Of a DNA stretch of 7,004 nt, positions 1 to 5,424 are shown one piece after another; positions within the stretch are counted from its first letter, which is position 1; each line of letters starts with the position of its first letter. The position numbers and the translations under genes are program-made. The DNA is taken from assembly GCA_023443515.1 (NCBI GenBank), contig JAEZUC010000115.1:1-7004 (forward strand), in the 5' to 3' direction. The notes beneath the pieces were generated by a model. That model was not told the origin of the DNA and made no database searches. It saw only the letters and a program-made list of their open reading frames with translations. This stretch comes from Bacillota bacterium. Lineage in GTDB: Bacteria; Bacillota; Clostridia; Acetivibrionales; DSM-1351.

Positions 1-55
1 CTTCATATGGCGTGGGATCATAATATCCCTCATGATTAAATTTACTAATACTCAT
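1..55 (-). CDS. 5' end of an unrecognised phage early gene (partial)
   Basis: Reading leftward, an ATG at 55-53 opens a frame that runs off the left edge of the window after 18 codons (MSISKFNHEGYYDPTPYE). A perfect GGAGGT ribosome binding site at 63-68 sits 7 nt upstream and lies inside the last codons of the DNA polymerase gene, whose stop codon is at 59-61. The two genes are therefore only 3 nt apart and probably translationally coupled. The GY-x-DPT-x-Y motif resembles the start of small phage proteins often found beside replication genes, but this is recollection only and no function is assigned. The start is well supported; the rest of the gene is outside the window. Confidence 0.7.
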   Translation of the reverse strand, partial: MSISKFNHEGYYDPTPYE

Positions 56-58
56 ATA

Positions 59-1984
59 TTAAACCTCCAGTTCCTTCATATCACCGAAATTTTCTCCTAC
101 TGCCGCCTCTGCCAATATTGGTACGTCAAAGCCTTCAAAAGGTATGAGCTCCATGCACTCTTTAATAAAGCGGACAGCTTCTGTAACTTTTTTATGGGGT
201 ACTTCAAATACCAACTCATCATGTATCTGTAATAAGGGCCTTAACCATTCCATTTCAGAAAGCTTGGTCAAGATTCGCACTATAGCAAGCTTTAAAATAT
301 CAGCTGCAGTACCCTGAATCGGGGTGTTTAAAGCACACCGTTGTGCAAAGCTCTTCTTTCCCCAATCATATGAGTTGATATTAGGAAGGTATCTTCTCCG
401 TCCCAAGTATGTGTCTGTGTACTTCTGAATAGCAGCTTTTTTCTTCACATCATCCTGCCATGTTGTCAGCATGGGATAACCTAACTTTAGGTTAGATATA
501 ATCTGCTCACATTCTGAAAGGGAGGTGTCCAGTCCTGCCTTGAATTTAAGGGTTCTCTGAAGGCCCTTTGGAAACAGCCCGAAAAAGGTACCGAAATTGC
601 AGTTCTTGGCAATAGTCCTGCGCTCCTTATATTGTTCTGCATTTTTATCAATAGCCTGCTCAAAGGATATTTTATATATAACGCTGGTTGTCTGTCCGTG
701 AATATCTCCGCCCGTCCGGTAGGTTTCAAGCATTTTATCATCCCTGCAAAAAAATGCACCGACACGAAGCTCTATCTGTGACAAATCCAGAGACAGCAGT
801 ACATTCCCCTCCGAAGCCTTTATAAAGCTGCGTATACCAACAGGGTCATTGTCCTTACGGGGGCAGTTCTGAAGATTCGGCTTTCTGCACGCAAATCTTC
901 CGGTGTCTGTTCCAAGGGGAAAAAGGTCAGGATGTATTCTCCCGGTTTCGCTGTTTATATAATCTAAATATCCGTCAATGTATGTAGATTTCAGCTTTCC
1001 CCACTTCCGATACTCCTGAACAAGCTCAAACAGGTTAATAAGCTCCGGCCTTTTTTCTCGGCACCAATCGGATAGCAGGATCATTGCTTCATCGTCTGCT
1101 GCCTCTTTGTATTTTGCTGTGGTCTTTAGCACCGGGAGCTGCAAGTCCTTGTATAGATAGTTCTTAAAAGCTGCCGTCCCTGCATTTTCTCCAATGTCCA
1201 CATCACCGATAAAGAAGGTTATTTCCTCCTTTATTTGTGTCAGCTTATTCTCAGCCTCTTTTTGTTTTGAAAGCATTAACTCCCTATCCATCAGCAGGCC
1301 ATTGTGCTTCATGATTCCCACATACACAGCTGTAGGCGATTCCAACTCTTCAACTATGTACCGATGTTTTGGAAGAAAGCGGACAAACCATGTATTAAAG
1401 GTATGGTAAAGTCTCAGTGCAAAATCAGAATCAGCACAGGCATAGTGTATTGTTTCACCGTCCCGAGGATCAAGTTCGTTAAAATGTTTGCCACTTGTTA
1501 CTTCCTCAAATCTTGGGAGTTCTATGCCGTACAACTCGAACACCAATGTTTTCAATCCGCTATCAGAAAGATTTCTGAATTCGGTATCGCTTTTGAGTGT
1601 TAACTGGCTTGCCGCCATGGTGTCATAGCAGGGAGACTGTACTATTATTCCAAGATGATAGAGAAACATAACTTCAAAGCTCAGGTTGTGTGCAATCTTG
1701 ATAACATCTCCATTTTCAAATAACCCGGTCTTCAAGTAGTCAAATACTTTTTGAGGGTCATCAATATTTTTGCCTGTTCTATGATTCAACGGTATGTAAA
1801 TTCCGCTGCCCTCTTCCGCTGACAAACTGATTCCTGTAATAGCCGATTTGTACGGGTCAAGTGCCGCCTTGTCACAGTCTCTGAATTTATCAGTGGGAGA
1901 GGTTTCAAAGTCGAACGCTATTAACTGTTTGTTATCTATGTAATCCTGTATTTCTTTTATATCCAATACACATCTGTAATCCAT
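59..1984 (-). CDS. Phage-type family A DNA polymerase with 3'-5' exonuclease domain
   Basis: This 641-residue protein is a PolA-type replicative or repair polymerase. An N-terminal DnaQ-like proofreading domain (about residues 20-200) shows Exo I D25-x-E27 (FDFETS), Exo II around N100 with E104 where Asp is usual, and Exo III Y181-x3-D185. The polymerase domain (about 330-640) shows motif A as LDLSQIELR with D400, the O-helix motif B R456-x3-K460-x3-F464-G with F468 at the usual Tyr position, and motif C as H588-D589-E590. There is no 5'-3' flap nuclease domain, and the length is well below bacterial Pol I (roughly 900 residues), which is usual for phage versions. The ATG at 1984 has an AAAGG-like site about 7 nt upstream. 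It follows the four-cysteine protein by 68 nt and probably copies phage DNA together with it and the SNF2 helicase. Family assignment is secure; an essential role in phage replication is inferred. Confidence 0.96.
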   Translation of the reverse strand: MDYRCVLDIKEIQDYIDNKQLIAFDFETSPTDKFRDCDKAALDPYKSAITGISLSAEEGSGIYIPLNHRTGKNIDDPQKVFDYLKTGLFENGDVIKIAHNLSFEVMFLYHLGIIVQSPCYDTMAASQLTLKSDTEFRNLSDSGLKTLVFELYGIELPRFEEVTSGKHFNELDPRDGETIHYACADSDFALRLYHTFNTWFVRFLPKHRYIVEELESPTAVYVGIMKHNGLLMDRELMLSKQKEAENKLTQIKEEITFFIGDVDIGENAGTAAFKNYLYKDLQLPVLKTTAKYKEAADDEAMILLSDWCREKRPELINLFELVQEYRKWGKLKSTYIDGYLDYINSETGRIHPDLFPLGTDTGRFACRKPNLQNCPRKDNDPVGIRSFIKASEGNVLLSLDLSQIELRVGAFFCRDDKMLETYRTGGDIHGQTTSVIYKISFEQAIDKNAEQYKERRTIAKNCNFGTFFGLFPKGLQRTLKFKAGLDTSLSECEQIISNLKLGYPMLTTWQDDVKKKAAIQKYTDTYLGRRRYLPNINSYDWGKKSFAQRCALNTPIQGTAADILKLAIVRILTKLSEMEWLRPLLQIHDELVFEVPHKKVTEAVRFIKECMELIPFEGFDVPILAEAAVGENFGDMKELEV

Positions 1985-2006
1985 AATTCTACCTTTCTGC
2001 TTTAAG

Positions 2007-2038
2007 CAGCAGGAAAAGTGTCACACACCTTCCCGCTG
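2007..2038 (-). other. Strong intercistronic hairpin before the polymerase gene
   Basis: On the transcribed minus strand the arm CAGCGGGAAGGTGT (2038-2025) pairs with ACACTTTTCCTGCTG (2021-2007) around a GTG loop. This gives about 13-14 pairs, one of them G-U, with a one-nucleotide bulge. It lies between the stop of the upstream gene (2053-2055) and the polymerase start (1984). No run of U follows, so it does not look like an intrinsic terminator. An mRNA-stability or processing element, or a brake on polymerase expression, is more likely. A smaller perfect repeat, CTGCTT-T-AAGCAG (1997-2009), overlaps its lower arm and ends just upstream of the ribosome binding site, so the two structures would compete. 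Confidence 0.6.
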
Positions 2039-2052
2039 TGAAAAGCAATCTG

Positions 2053-2823
2053 CTATTTAAGTGGCTCTATTACCTCGCCTGTTTCCGAGTCAATTGTATC
2101 GGCGTTTATTGTAACTCCATCCTCTGAGCCTGAATCCATATCATAACCGACATTTTTACTGTAGGCCTTAATCTGCTCGGATAATGTGCTTATTAGTGCA
2201 AATTCCTCTTGGGTCAGTTGTCTATCGACGGTGAACTGTGCCTGAGAGTATGCAATTCCGCCACTGTTTACTGCCTTTTTCAAAGAGAATTTTGTTACCA
2301 CGCTGTTTGACTTTCTTCCCTTTGACAAAAGGCGTTTTATATATTTAGTGAATTCCTTTAGTGAGCCGGTTGGCAGCGAAAGCAGCACCGGGAATATTTC
2401 TCCCTCCCGCAGAACATAAATTCTTCGTCTGTTCTTGCAGGCTTTGGAACCGTTTTCACCACTACCGAACTGGTTATATGGACATTTGACACAGCTCCCT
2501 CCCGGGTTACCCTCTCCGATTAGTCCGTCAAAGCTTCCGCAGTCCGGCGGCTGATTTCCTCCTGAATATTTGCTTTGATAGTATGCATGAAGAGGGTGAT
2601 GGTATAGAATTACCGCACTGAACTCCTTAACTGAATCCGGCTCGTTAGGATCATCTCCGGGAACCTCGAATACTGTTGAGCCTGCACTTGGTATTTTGAT
2701 TCTTTCGAAGCCCCCATCAAGGCCCTCAAGCTCCTCAGCCATTGCTCCTGTCATATTAAATTCCGCTAAATTTGTAAAGCCTCTACCTGTATTTGAAACT
2801 TCCAACTCAGTATTTTTATTCAT
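2053..2823 (-). CDS. Four-cysteine phage early protein, possible ssDNA-binding protein
   Basis: This 256-residue protein starts at ATG 2823, with GGAGG 8 nt upstream. A central cysteine set, C95-x15-C111-x2-C114-x14-C129, is followed at once by a basic stretch (KNRRR, 130-134) and then a predicted beta/alpha region (RIYVLREGEIFPVLLSLP, then KEFTKYIKRLLSKGRK). The four cysteines could bind zinc or an Fe-S cluster. The last 30 residues are strongly acidic (DMDSGSEDG to the end), like the protein-docking tails of single-stranded DNA-binding proteins. Its place just upstream of a DNA polymerase and downstream of a helicase in the same operon fits a replication accessory role. I recognise the type as a conserved phage protein but cannot name the family with certainty. 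The ssDNA-binding role is inference from the tail, the basic patch and the context. No signal peptide or membrane segment is visible. Confidence 0.8.
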   Translation of the reverse strand: MNKNTELEVSNTGRGFTNLAEFNMTGAMAEELEGLDGGFERIKIPSAGSTVFEVPGDDPNEPDSVKEFSAVILYHHPLHAYYQSKYSGGNQPPDCGSFDGLIGEGNPGGSCVKCPYNQFGSGENGSKACKNRRRIYVLREGEIFPVLLSLPTGSLKEFTKYIKRLLSKGRKSNSVVTKFSLKKAVNSGGIAYSQAQFTVDRQLTQEEFALISTLSEQIKAYSKNVGYDMDSGSEDGVTINADTIDSETGEVIEPLK

Positions 2824-2979
2824 AATTAATCCTCCGATTATTGTTTTTGTTATTCCATCTATGTAAAAGCACTAGCTGCCTAATTTCCTTATTCAATGTC
2901 CTTCATATTGGTTCTTTACTTTTTGATTCCTTCTACCTAAACTTTTAACTCTTTATTCTTAATCTTCGTATCAGAAAGG

Positions 2980-3414
2980 CTATTTCGCTGACTTCCTGAC
3001 CCCGACGGAGGTCTTTTCAAAGACTTTAACCAGTCCATCAAGCCAATCGGGTAATGCATCCTCATTCTCTACTGTTTGTTCCTTTACAAAAGCTGAAAGG
3101 GAATTTGCATTTACAGTTTCATAAACCAGATCACCAAAGCCTTTTTCTTTAAGTACCTCATAAAGTTCTGTTTTCATTTCCGAAAGTGTCGAAGCCCTTG
3201 TTGTTGTGGTAAGGAAAAACATCGTTCCGCTTCTTGTAAAGCTTTGTGTTTCACTTTCTGCCATCAATTCAGAGAGAGCATAATCGGTTTTATCTATTTC
3301 TGCATTAATGTCCTTTACTTGCTGCTCAGCCTGCTTTTTTGCTTCTTTAAGTTCTCTTAACCTATCCGCCAATTGGAACATCTTACTGTCTATAGATTTC
3401 ACCTCCATAATCAT
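2980..3414 (-). CDS. Small coiled-coil phage early protein, function unknown
   Basis: The chosen start is the ATG at 3414 (MIMEVKSIDS), which has AGGGGGG at about 3424-3430 some 9 nt upstream, giving 144 residues. The frame stays open to an earlier ATG at 3444 (154 residues) that lacks a good site. With the chosen start the gene overlaps the 3' end of the SNF2 frame by 32 nt, so the two are probably translationally coupled. Residues 8-55 are rich in Lys, Glu, Gln and Ala with heptad-like spacing (LADRLRELKEAKKQAEQQV) and should form a coiled coil. The C-terminal half is a compact region ending in LPDWLDGLVKVFEK and a basic tail (VRKSAK). I do not recognise a named family. Position between helicase and putative ssDNA-binding genes suggests a replication or recombination accessory factor. 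A DNA-mimic or nuclease-inhibitor role was considered, but nothing visible supports it. Confidence 0.85.
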   Translation of the reverse strand: MIMEVKSIDSKMFQLADRLRELKEAKKQAEQQVKDINAEIDKTDYALSELMAESETQSFTRSGTMFFLTTTTRASTLSEMKTELYEVLKEKGFGDLVYETVNANSLSAFVKEQTVENEDALPDWLDGLVKVFEKTSVGVRKSAK

Positions 3415-4657
3415 ACGGGTTATCCCCCCTTTTATATTCATCAACCAAAATTCTGGCCAGATCCGCCTTGCTCCTTAGTGCTTTTAGTACCTTTTCATCA
3501 ACGGTTCCTTTGGCAACCAGATATATGTATGTACAGTTCTCTTTCTGCCCAACTCTGTGTATTCGGGCTTTTGTTTGCTCAAAGTTACTCATGGAGTAGT
3601 CCAATGAATAAAAAACCATGGTACTCGCCACTGTAAGTGTTATTCCAAGTCCTGCCGTTGCTATCTGTCCTATGAAGACTTTAACCTCGGGGTTGTTCTG
3701 GAACTGTGAAACCTGAATTTCTCTATCCTTGACACCACCCATTATGAGGGAATATTCAAGCTTCTTCTTTTGCAGGAGCTTTTCAATTGCTTTTATCTCT
3801 GCAACAAACCTTGCTATTACTACAATCTTTTTGTCTTGATTAATTGCCTCATCAATTACGTCCGAAAGTGCCTCCAGCTTCGCTATGCTGACATTAGTTA
3901 CAGTACTTTTGTCATCTCCGATAAATCCTCCTGTTAATTGAGATAACCGCAGCAACCGTGTCAGTACATTTGTGACGGTTACTTCGCCCTTTGACAGTTC
4001 AGCATAGCTGTCTTTTACCAATGACCTATATATTTTTTCTGCAGATGCTTCAAGCTTAATATGCCGTACTATGTCTGTTGTCTCGGGCAAATCAAGACAC
4101 TCTGCCTTTGTTATTCTGAAAGCAATTGAGTGGAGTCGGTCCATTAACTCCTGCTCCATGGATTTTTTAAGAACCGGGGTATGATTACCATAGCCTACCA
4201 TGTCAAAATATCTGCTTCTAAAGACATAAAAGCTCTCTCCGAAAATACTAGGATTAATAAATTTATATTGGCTGAAAATATCAATGGCTTTGTTTGTTAT
4301 GACCGTTCCGGTAAGAAGCATTCTGTATCTGGCCTTTGCTCCAAGCTTGTGTAGTGCCTTTGACTGTCTGGTACTGTGTGTTTTAATCTTGTGACCTTCG
4401 TCTGCTATGACAATATCTGCGTTATATTTTAATAGTCCTGTCTCCATTCGCCATGCAGATTCATAATTGACAATCACTATCTGAAGAGCCTCTCCTGTTA
4501 TGTGATCAAGAGCATCCTGTTTCTTATGCATTGTCCCTTCAAGAATGATAGCGTTGTATGGGAAAGCTGCGAATTTTTGAAGTTCTTCCTGCCATACGTT
4601 GACAATGGATAAAGGTGCGACAATCAGTGCCTTTTTAATTTTCCCTGCCATGTACAT
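3383..4657 (-). CDS. SNF2 helicase body lacking the P-loop (longest intact frame)
   Basis: This is the largest intact part of the SNF2 gene, 424 codons from the first ATG after the last stop. It carries motif Ia (ALIVAPLSIVNVWQEEL, 10-26), the Walker B box as DEGH (86-89), motif III as LLTGT (114-118), a linker with SNF2-specific insertions, then motif V (ATAGLGITL, 333-341) and motif VI with the arginine-finger region QTKARIHRVGQ (361-371). The Walker A GTGKT lies just upstream (encoded at 4685-4699) and would be left out if translation began here. No ribosome binding site precedes the ATG at 4657, so independent expression is doubtful, and such a product should not hydrolyse ATP. The frame itself is sharply conserved in all later motifs, which suggests that the interruption is recent or is overcome in some way. 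Confidence 0.85.
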   Translation of the reverse strand: MYMAGKIKKALIVAPLSIVNVWQEELQKFAAFPYNAIILEGTMHKKQDALDHITGEALQIVIVNYESAWRMETGLLKYNADIVIADEGHKIKTHSTRQSKALHKLGAKARYRMLLTGTVITNKAIDIFSQYKFINPSIFGESFYVFRSRYFDMVGYGNHTPVLKKSMEQELMDRLHSIAFRITKAECLDLPETTDIVRHIKLEASAEKIYRSLVKDSYAELSKGEVTVTNVLTRLLRLSQLTGGFIGDDKSTVTNVSIAKLEALSDVIDEAINQDKKIVVIARFVAEIKAIEKLLQKKKLEYSLIMGGVKDREIQVSQFQNNPEVKVFIGQIATAGLGITLTVASTMVFYSLDYSMSNFEQTKARIHRVGQKENCTYIYLVAKGTVDEKVLKALRSKADLARILVDEYKRGDNPYDYGGEIYRQ

Positions 4658-4699
4658 TGCACCAAGTACTGCTATCGTTGTAAGGGTTTTTCCTGTGCC

Positions 4700-4709
4700 G
4701 GGTTAACCC
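4700..4709. repeat. Perfect 10-bp palindrome GGGTTAACCC inside the SNF2 P-loop
   Basis: The sequence GGGTTAACCC is a perfect palindrome that includes an HpaI-type GTTAAC core. It spans the in-frame TAA (4703-4705) in the middle of the Walker A coding region. Without nine bases here the translation reads SLLMEMG then TGKT, the usual SNF2 P-loop. With them it reads MEMG, stop, PGTGKT. As RNA it could form a minimal GGG/CCC hairpin with a UUAA loop. A footprint left by a mobile element, or an assembly joint, are alternatives. Confidence 0.7.
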
Positions 4710-4753
4710 ATTTCCATTAGTAAGGAAACTCCTCTGCTTCTGGAAATGTTCAT
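4703..4753 (-). CDS. 16-codon mini-ORF carrying the pre-P-loop segment of SNF2
   Basis: An ATG at 4753 opens MNISRSRGVSLLMEMG and then meets the TAA at 4703-4705. It has one of the best ribosome binding sites in the window, GGAGGTGA at 4759-4766, 5 nt upstream. Another ATG (4759) lies in frame two codons earlier but too close to that site. The peptide is in frame with both SNF2 fragments and is clearly the segment leading into Walker A (LLMEMG). It is unlikely to be a functional peptide on its own. It is either a re-initiation product of a broken gene or part of a recoded SNF2 protein. Confidence 0.4.
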   Translation of the reverse strand: MNISRSRGVSLLMEMG

Positions 4754-4758
4754 CTTCA

Positions 4759-4766
4759 TCACCTCC
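4759..4766 (-). promoter_or_regulatory. Strong Shine-Dalgarno sequence inside the SNF2 interruption
   Basis: GGAGGTGA lies in the 48-nt interruption, 5 nt before ATG 4753 and 8 nt before codon AAC (4750-4748). It can serve re-initiation at that ATG. In the bypass reading it would sit where an internal SD-like element helps the ribosome land. Confidence 0.6.
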
Positions 4767-4775
4767 CATTCCTAA

Positions 4776-4793
4776 GTACACAGTTTGTGCTAC
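4776..4793 (-). other. Small hairpin just after the first SNF2 stop codon
   Basis: On the coding strand GTAGCACA pairs with TGTGTAC across an AAC loop, giving seven pairs with one bulged G. It begins 5 nt after the TAA at 4799-4801 and lies in the 5' half of the interruption. On its own it is a weak structure; its position is the notable point. Confidence 0.45.
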
Positions 4794-4798
4794 AAAAT

Positions 4799-4951
4799 TT
4801 AATTACTTTCAAATGCCTCATTATCTACAATCCCGAACATTACACATACAAAATTAAATGCATTAATCTGGTGTTGATAGGGTGTTGCCTTAATCGGCAT
4901 TGAAAGAATACAGCACCCTTTTTGATTTGTTTCTACTTCATTGAAATCCAA
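4799..4951 (-). CDS. N-terminal fragment of SNF2 (50 codons, TTG start)
   Basis: A TTG at 4951 with GAGGTGA (4958-4964) 6 nt upstream opens 50 codons ending at TAA 4799-4801. An internal ATG at 4900 is in frame but lacks a good site. The peptide includes PIKATPYQHQINAFNFVC, which matches the start of phage SNF2 proteins, where a PYQHQ-type motif helps bind the adenine base. It is 34 nt downstream of the cro-like gene stop and is the second gene of the leftward operon. By itself the fragment has no catalytic motif. It is in the same frame as the P-loop and helicase body (198 and 294 nt to the next starts), so it was once, or still is, part of one protein. Confidence 0.7.
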   Translation of the reverse strand: MDFNEVETNQKGCCILSMPIKATPYQHQINAFNFVCVMFGIVDNEAFESN

Positions 4952-4985
4952 GTCACGTCACCTCTTTGTTTGTCACCTATCGGTG

Positions 4986-5192
4986 TCAGTCTTGGTAAAA
5001 AAATAGCTTGTCCATTGGTTCCTCGGGAAACGCCTTGATAATTCCACCAATCAGCTTGCTCCCTCCTTTGCGGTCTCCATGTATAAACCTGCTTATTTCA
5101 GTTCTTGAAATGCCTGTCTTCCTTGCTAATTCAGCATCATGCCAGCCCTTTTTCCTTGCAAGAGAAATAATATATTCCTTATTAGGTGTCAT
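4986..5192 (-). CDS. Cro-like small HTH DNA-binding protein
   Basis: This 68-residue protein is the first gene of the leftward operon and faces away from the repressor gene. It starts at ATG 5192 with AGGAGGTGA at 5200-5208, about 7 nt upstream. Residues 17-40 (HDAELARKTGISRTEISRFIHG) form a helix-turn-helix of the lambda-repressor/Cro superfamily, with SRTEISRFIHG the likely recognition helix. A short C-terminal part (IIKAFPEEPMDKLFFYQD) follows, with no dimer domain beyond it. Size, strand and position opposite the repressor fit a Cro role: shutting off the repressor promoter and trimming its own. It should bind the inverted repeats between 5213 and 5303. The fold is well supported and the Cro role is inferred from layout. 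Confidence 0.88.
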   Translation of the reverse strand: MTPNKEYIISLARKKGWHDAELARKTGISRTEISRFIHGDRKGGSKLIGGIIKAFPEEPMDKLFFYQD

Positions 5193-5212
5193 ACTTTTTC
5201 ACCTCCTCCCAA

Positions 5213-5244
5213 GAACGTATGTTCGTTTCTTAAACGTTACGTTT
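5213..5244. promoter_or_regulatory. Cluster of overlapping operator-like inverted repeats
   Basis: Three interlocked inverted repeats lie between the cro-like ribosome binding site and its -10 box: GAAC-GTAT-GTTC (5213-5224), CGTTT-CTT-AAACG (5224-5236) and AAACGT-T-ACGTTT (5232-5244). The expected transcription start of the leftward promoter (about 5238) falls within the last. A repressor bound here would block leftward transcription. Which regulator binds which repeat cannot be told from sequence. Confidence 0.65.
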
Positions 5245-5273
5245 ATTCTATCAGTTATGTAACCTAGCGTCAA
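5245..5273 (-). promoter_or_regulatory. Leftward early promoter (cro-like operon)
   Basis: On the minus strand TTGACG (5273-5268) and TAGAAT (5250-5245) are separated by exactly 17 nt, a near-consensus sigma-A promoter. It would drive the cro-like, SNF2, coiled-coil, four-cysteine and polymerase genes. Its spacer contains a further inverted repeat, GTTA-TG-TAAC (5254-5263), a possible additional operator. Confidence 0.75.
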
Positions 5274-5293
5274 GATACTAGAAAAATTTTATT

Positions 5294-5303
5294 GCAATAT
5301 TGC
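5294..5303. promoter_or_regulatory. Perfect palindrome over the -35 box of the repressor promoter
   Basis: GCAATATTGC is a perfect 10-bp palindrome whose right half overlaps the TTGCTT -35 box (5300-5305). A protein bound here would block repressor transcription, so it is a candidate Cro or autoregulatory operator. Its sequence differs from the AACGT-type repeats nearby, which may mean that two regulators with different specificity use this region. Confidence 0.45.
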
Positions 5304-5328
5304 TTTTCGGTAACAACTTTTATATAAT
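5300..5328 (+). promoter_or_regulatory. Rightward repressor promoter
   Basis: TTGCTT (5300-5305) and TATAAT (5323-5328) are 17 nt apart, with an A/T-rich stretch just upstream (5281-5292) that could act as an UP element. Transcription would start near 5335 and leave a leader of about 90 nt before the repressor ATG at 5425. The leader holds an 18-codon ORF (5340-5396), noted separately. Confidence 0.7.
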
Positions 5329-5424
5329 ATATGAAGGTGATGGAAACACTATATTTAAATCAACACCTACCAATGCCTATAAGACACAGATATTAACGGA
5401 CTTAAGCACTAACTGGAGGTTATC

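Larger units (their letters stand above)
3383..4951 (-). pseudogene. SNF2-family DNA helicase/ATPase gene, interrupted by four in-frame stops
   Basis: This is the full extent of a phage SNF2-like superfamily 2 ATPase gene. The likely start is the TTG at 4951, with GAGGTGA (4958-4964) 6 nt upstream. The N-terminal TPYQHQ motif, the P-loop and all downstream motifs lie in one single frame. That frame is broken by TAA (4799-4801), TAG (4790-4792), TAG (4772-4774) and TAA (4703-4705). The stops fall in two patches: about 48 nt (4754-4801) before the P-loop and about 9 nt inside it. Both are multiples of three, and the remaining roughly 475 codons carry no other lesion. Removing them would give about 500 residues, normal for the family. 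By ordinary reading the gene is broken, because no single product joins the P-loop to the rest. A recoded (bypassed) gene or an assembly error remain possible. It probably moves along or remodels DNA at the phage replication fork, which is inferred from family and operon. Confidence 0.75.

Noticed and set aside
1194..1603. Plus-strand open frames within the polymerase gene
   Set aside because: They are antisense to well-conserved polymerase and exonuclease coding sequence and lack ribosome binding sites.
2824..2979. Search for a promoter, terminator or small gene in the 156-nt gap
   Set aside because: Only very short frames without ribosome binding sites were seen, and there was no U-tract hairpin or well-spaced promoter.
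3414..3444. Longer start for the coiled-coil gene at ATG 3444
   Set aside because: The start at 3414 has an AGGGGGG site at proper spacing. The upstream start has none and would deepen the overlap with the SNF2 gene.
4703..4801. Intron or intein as the cause of the SNF2 interruption
   Set aside because: The inserts (about 48 and 9 nt) are far too short for a group I or II intron, and inteins contain no stop codons.
4703..4801. Alternative genetic code (stops read as amino acids)
   Set aside because: Other genes in the window end at TAA and TAG in the expected places, so both codons act as ordinary stops here.
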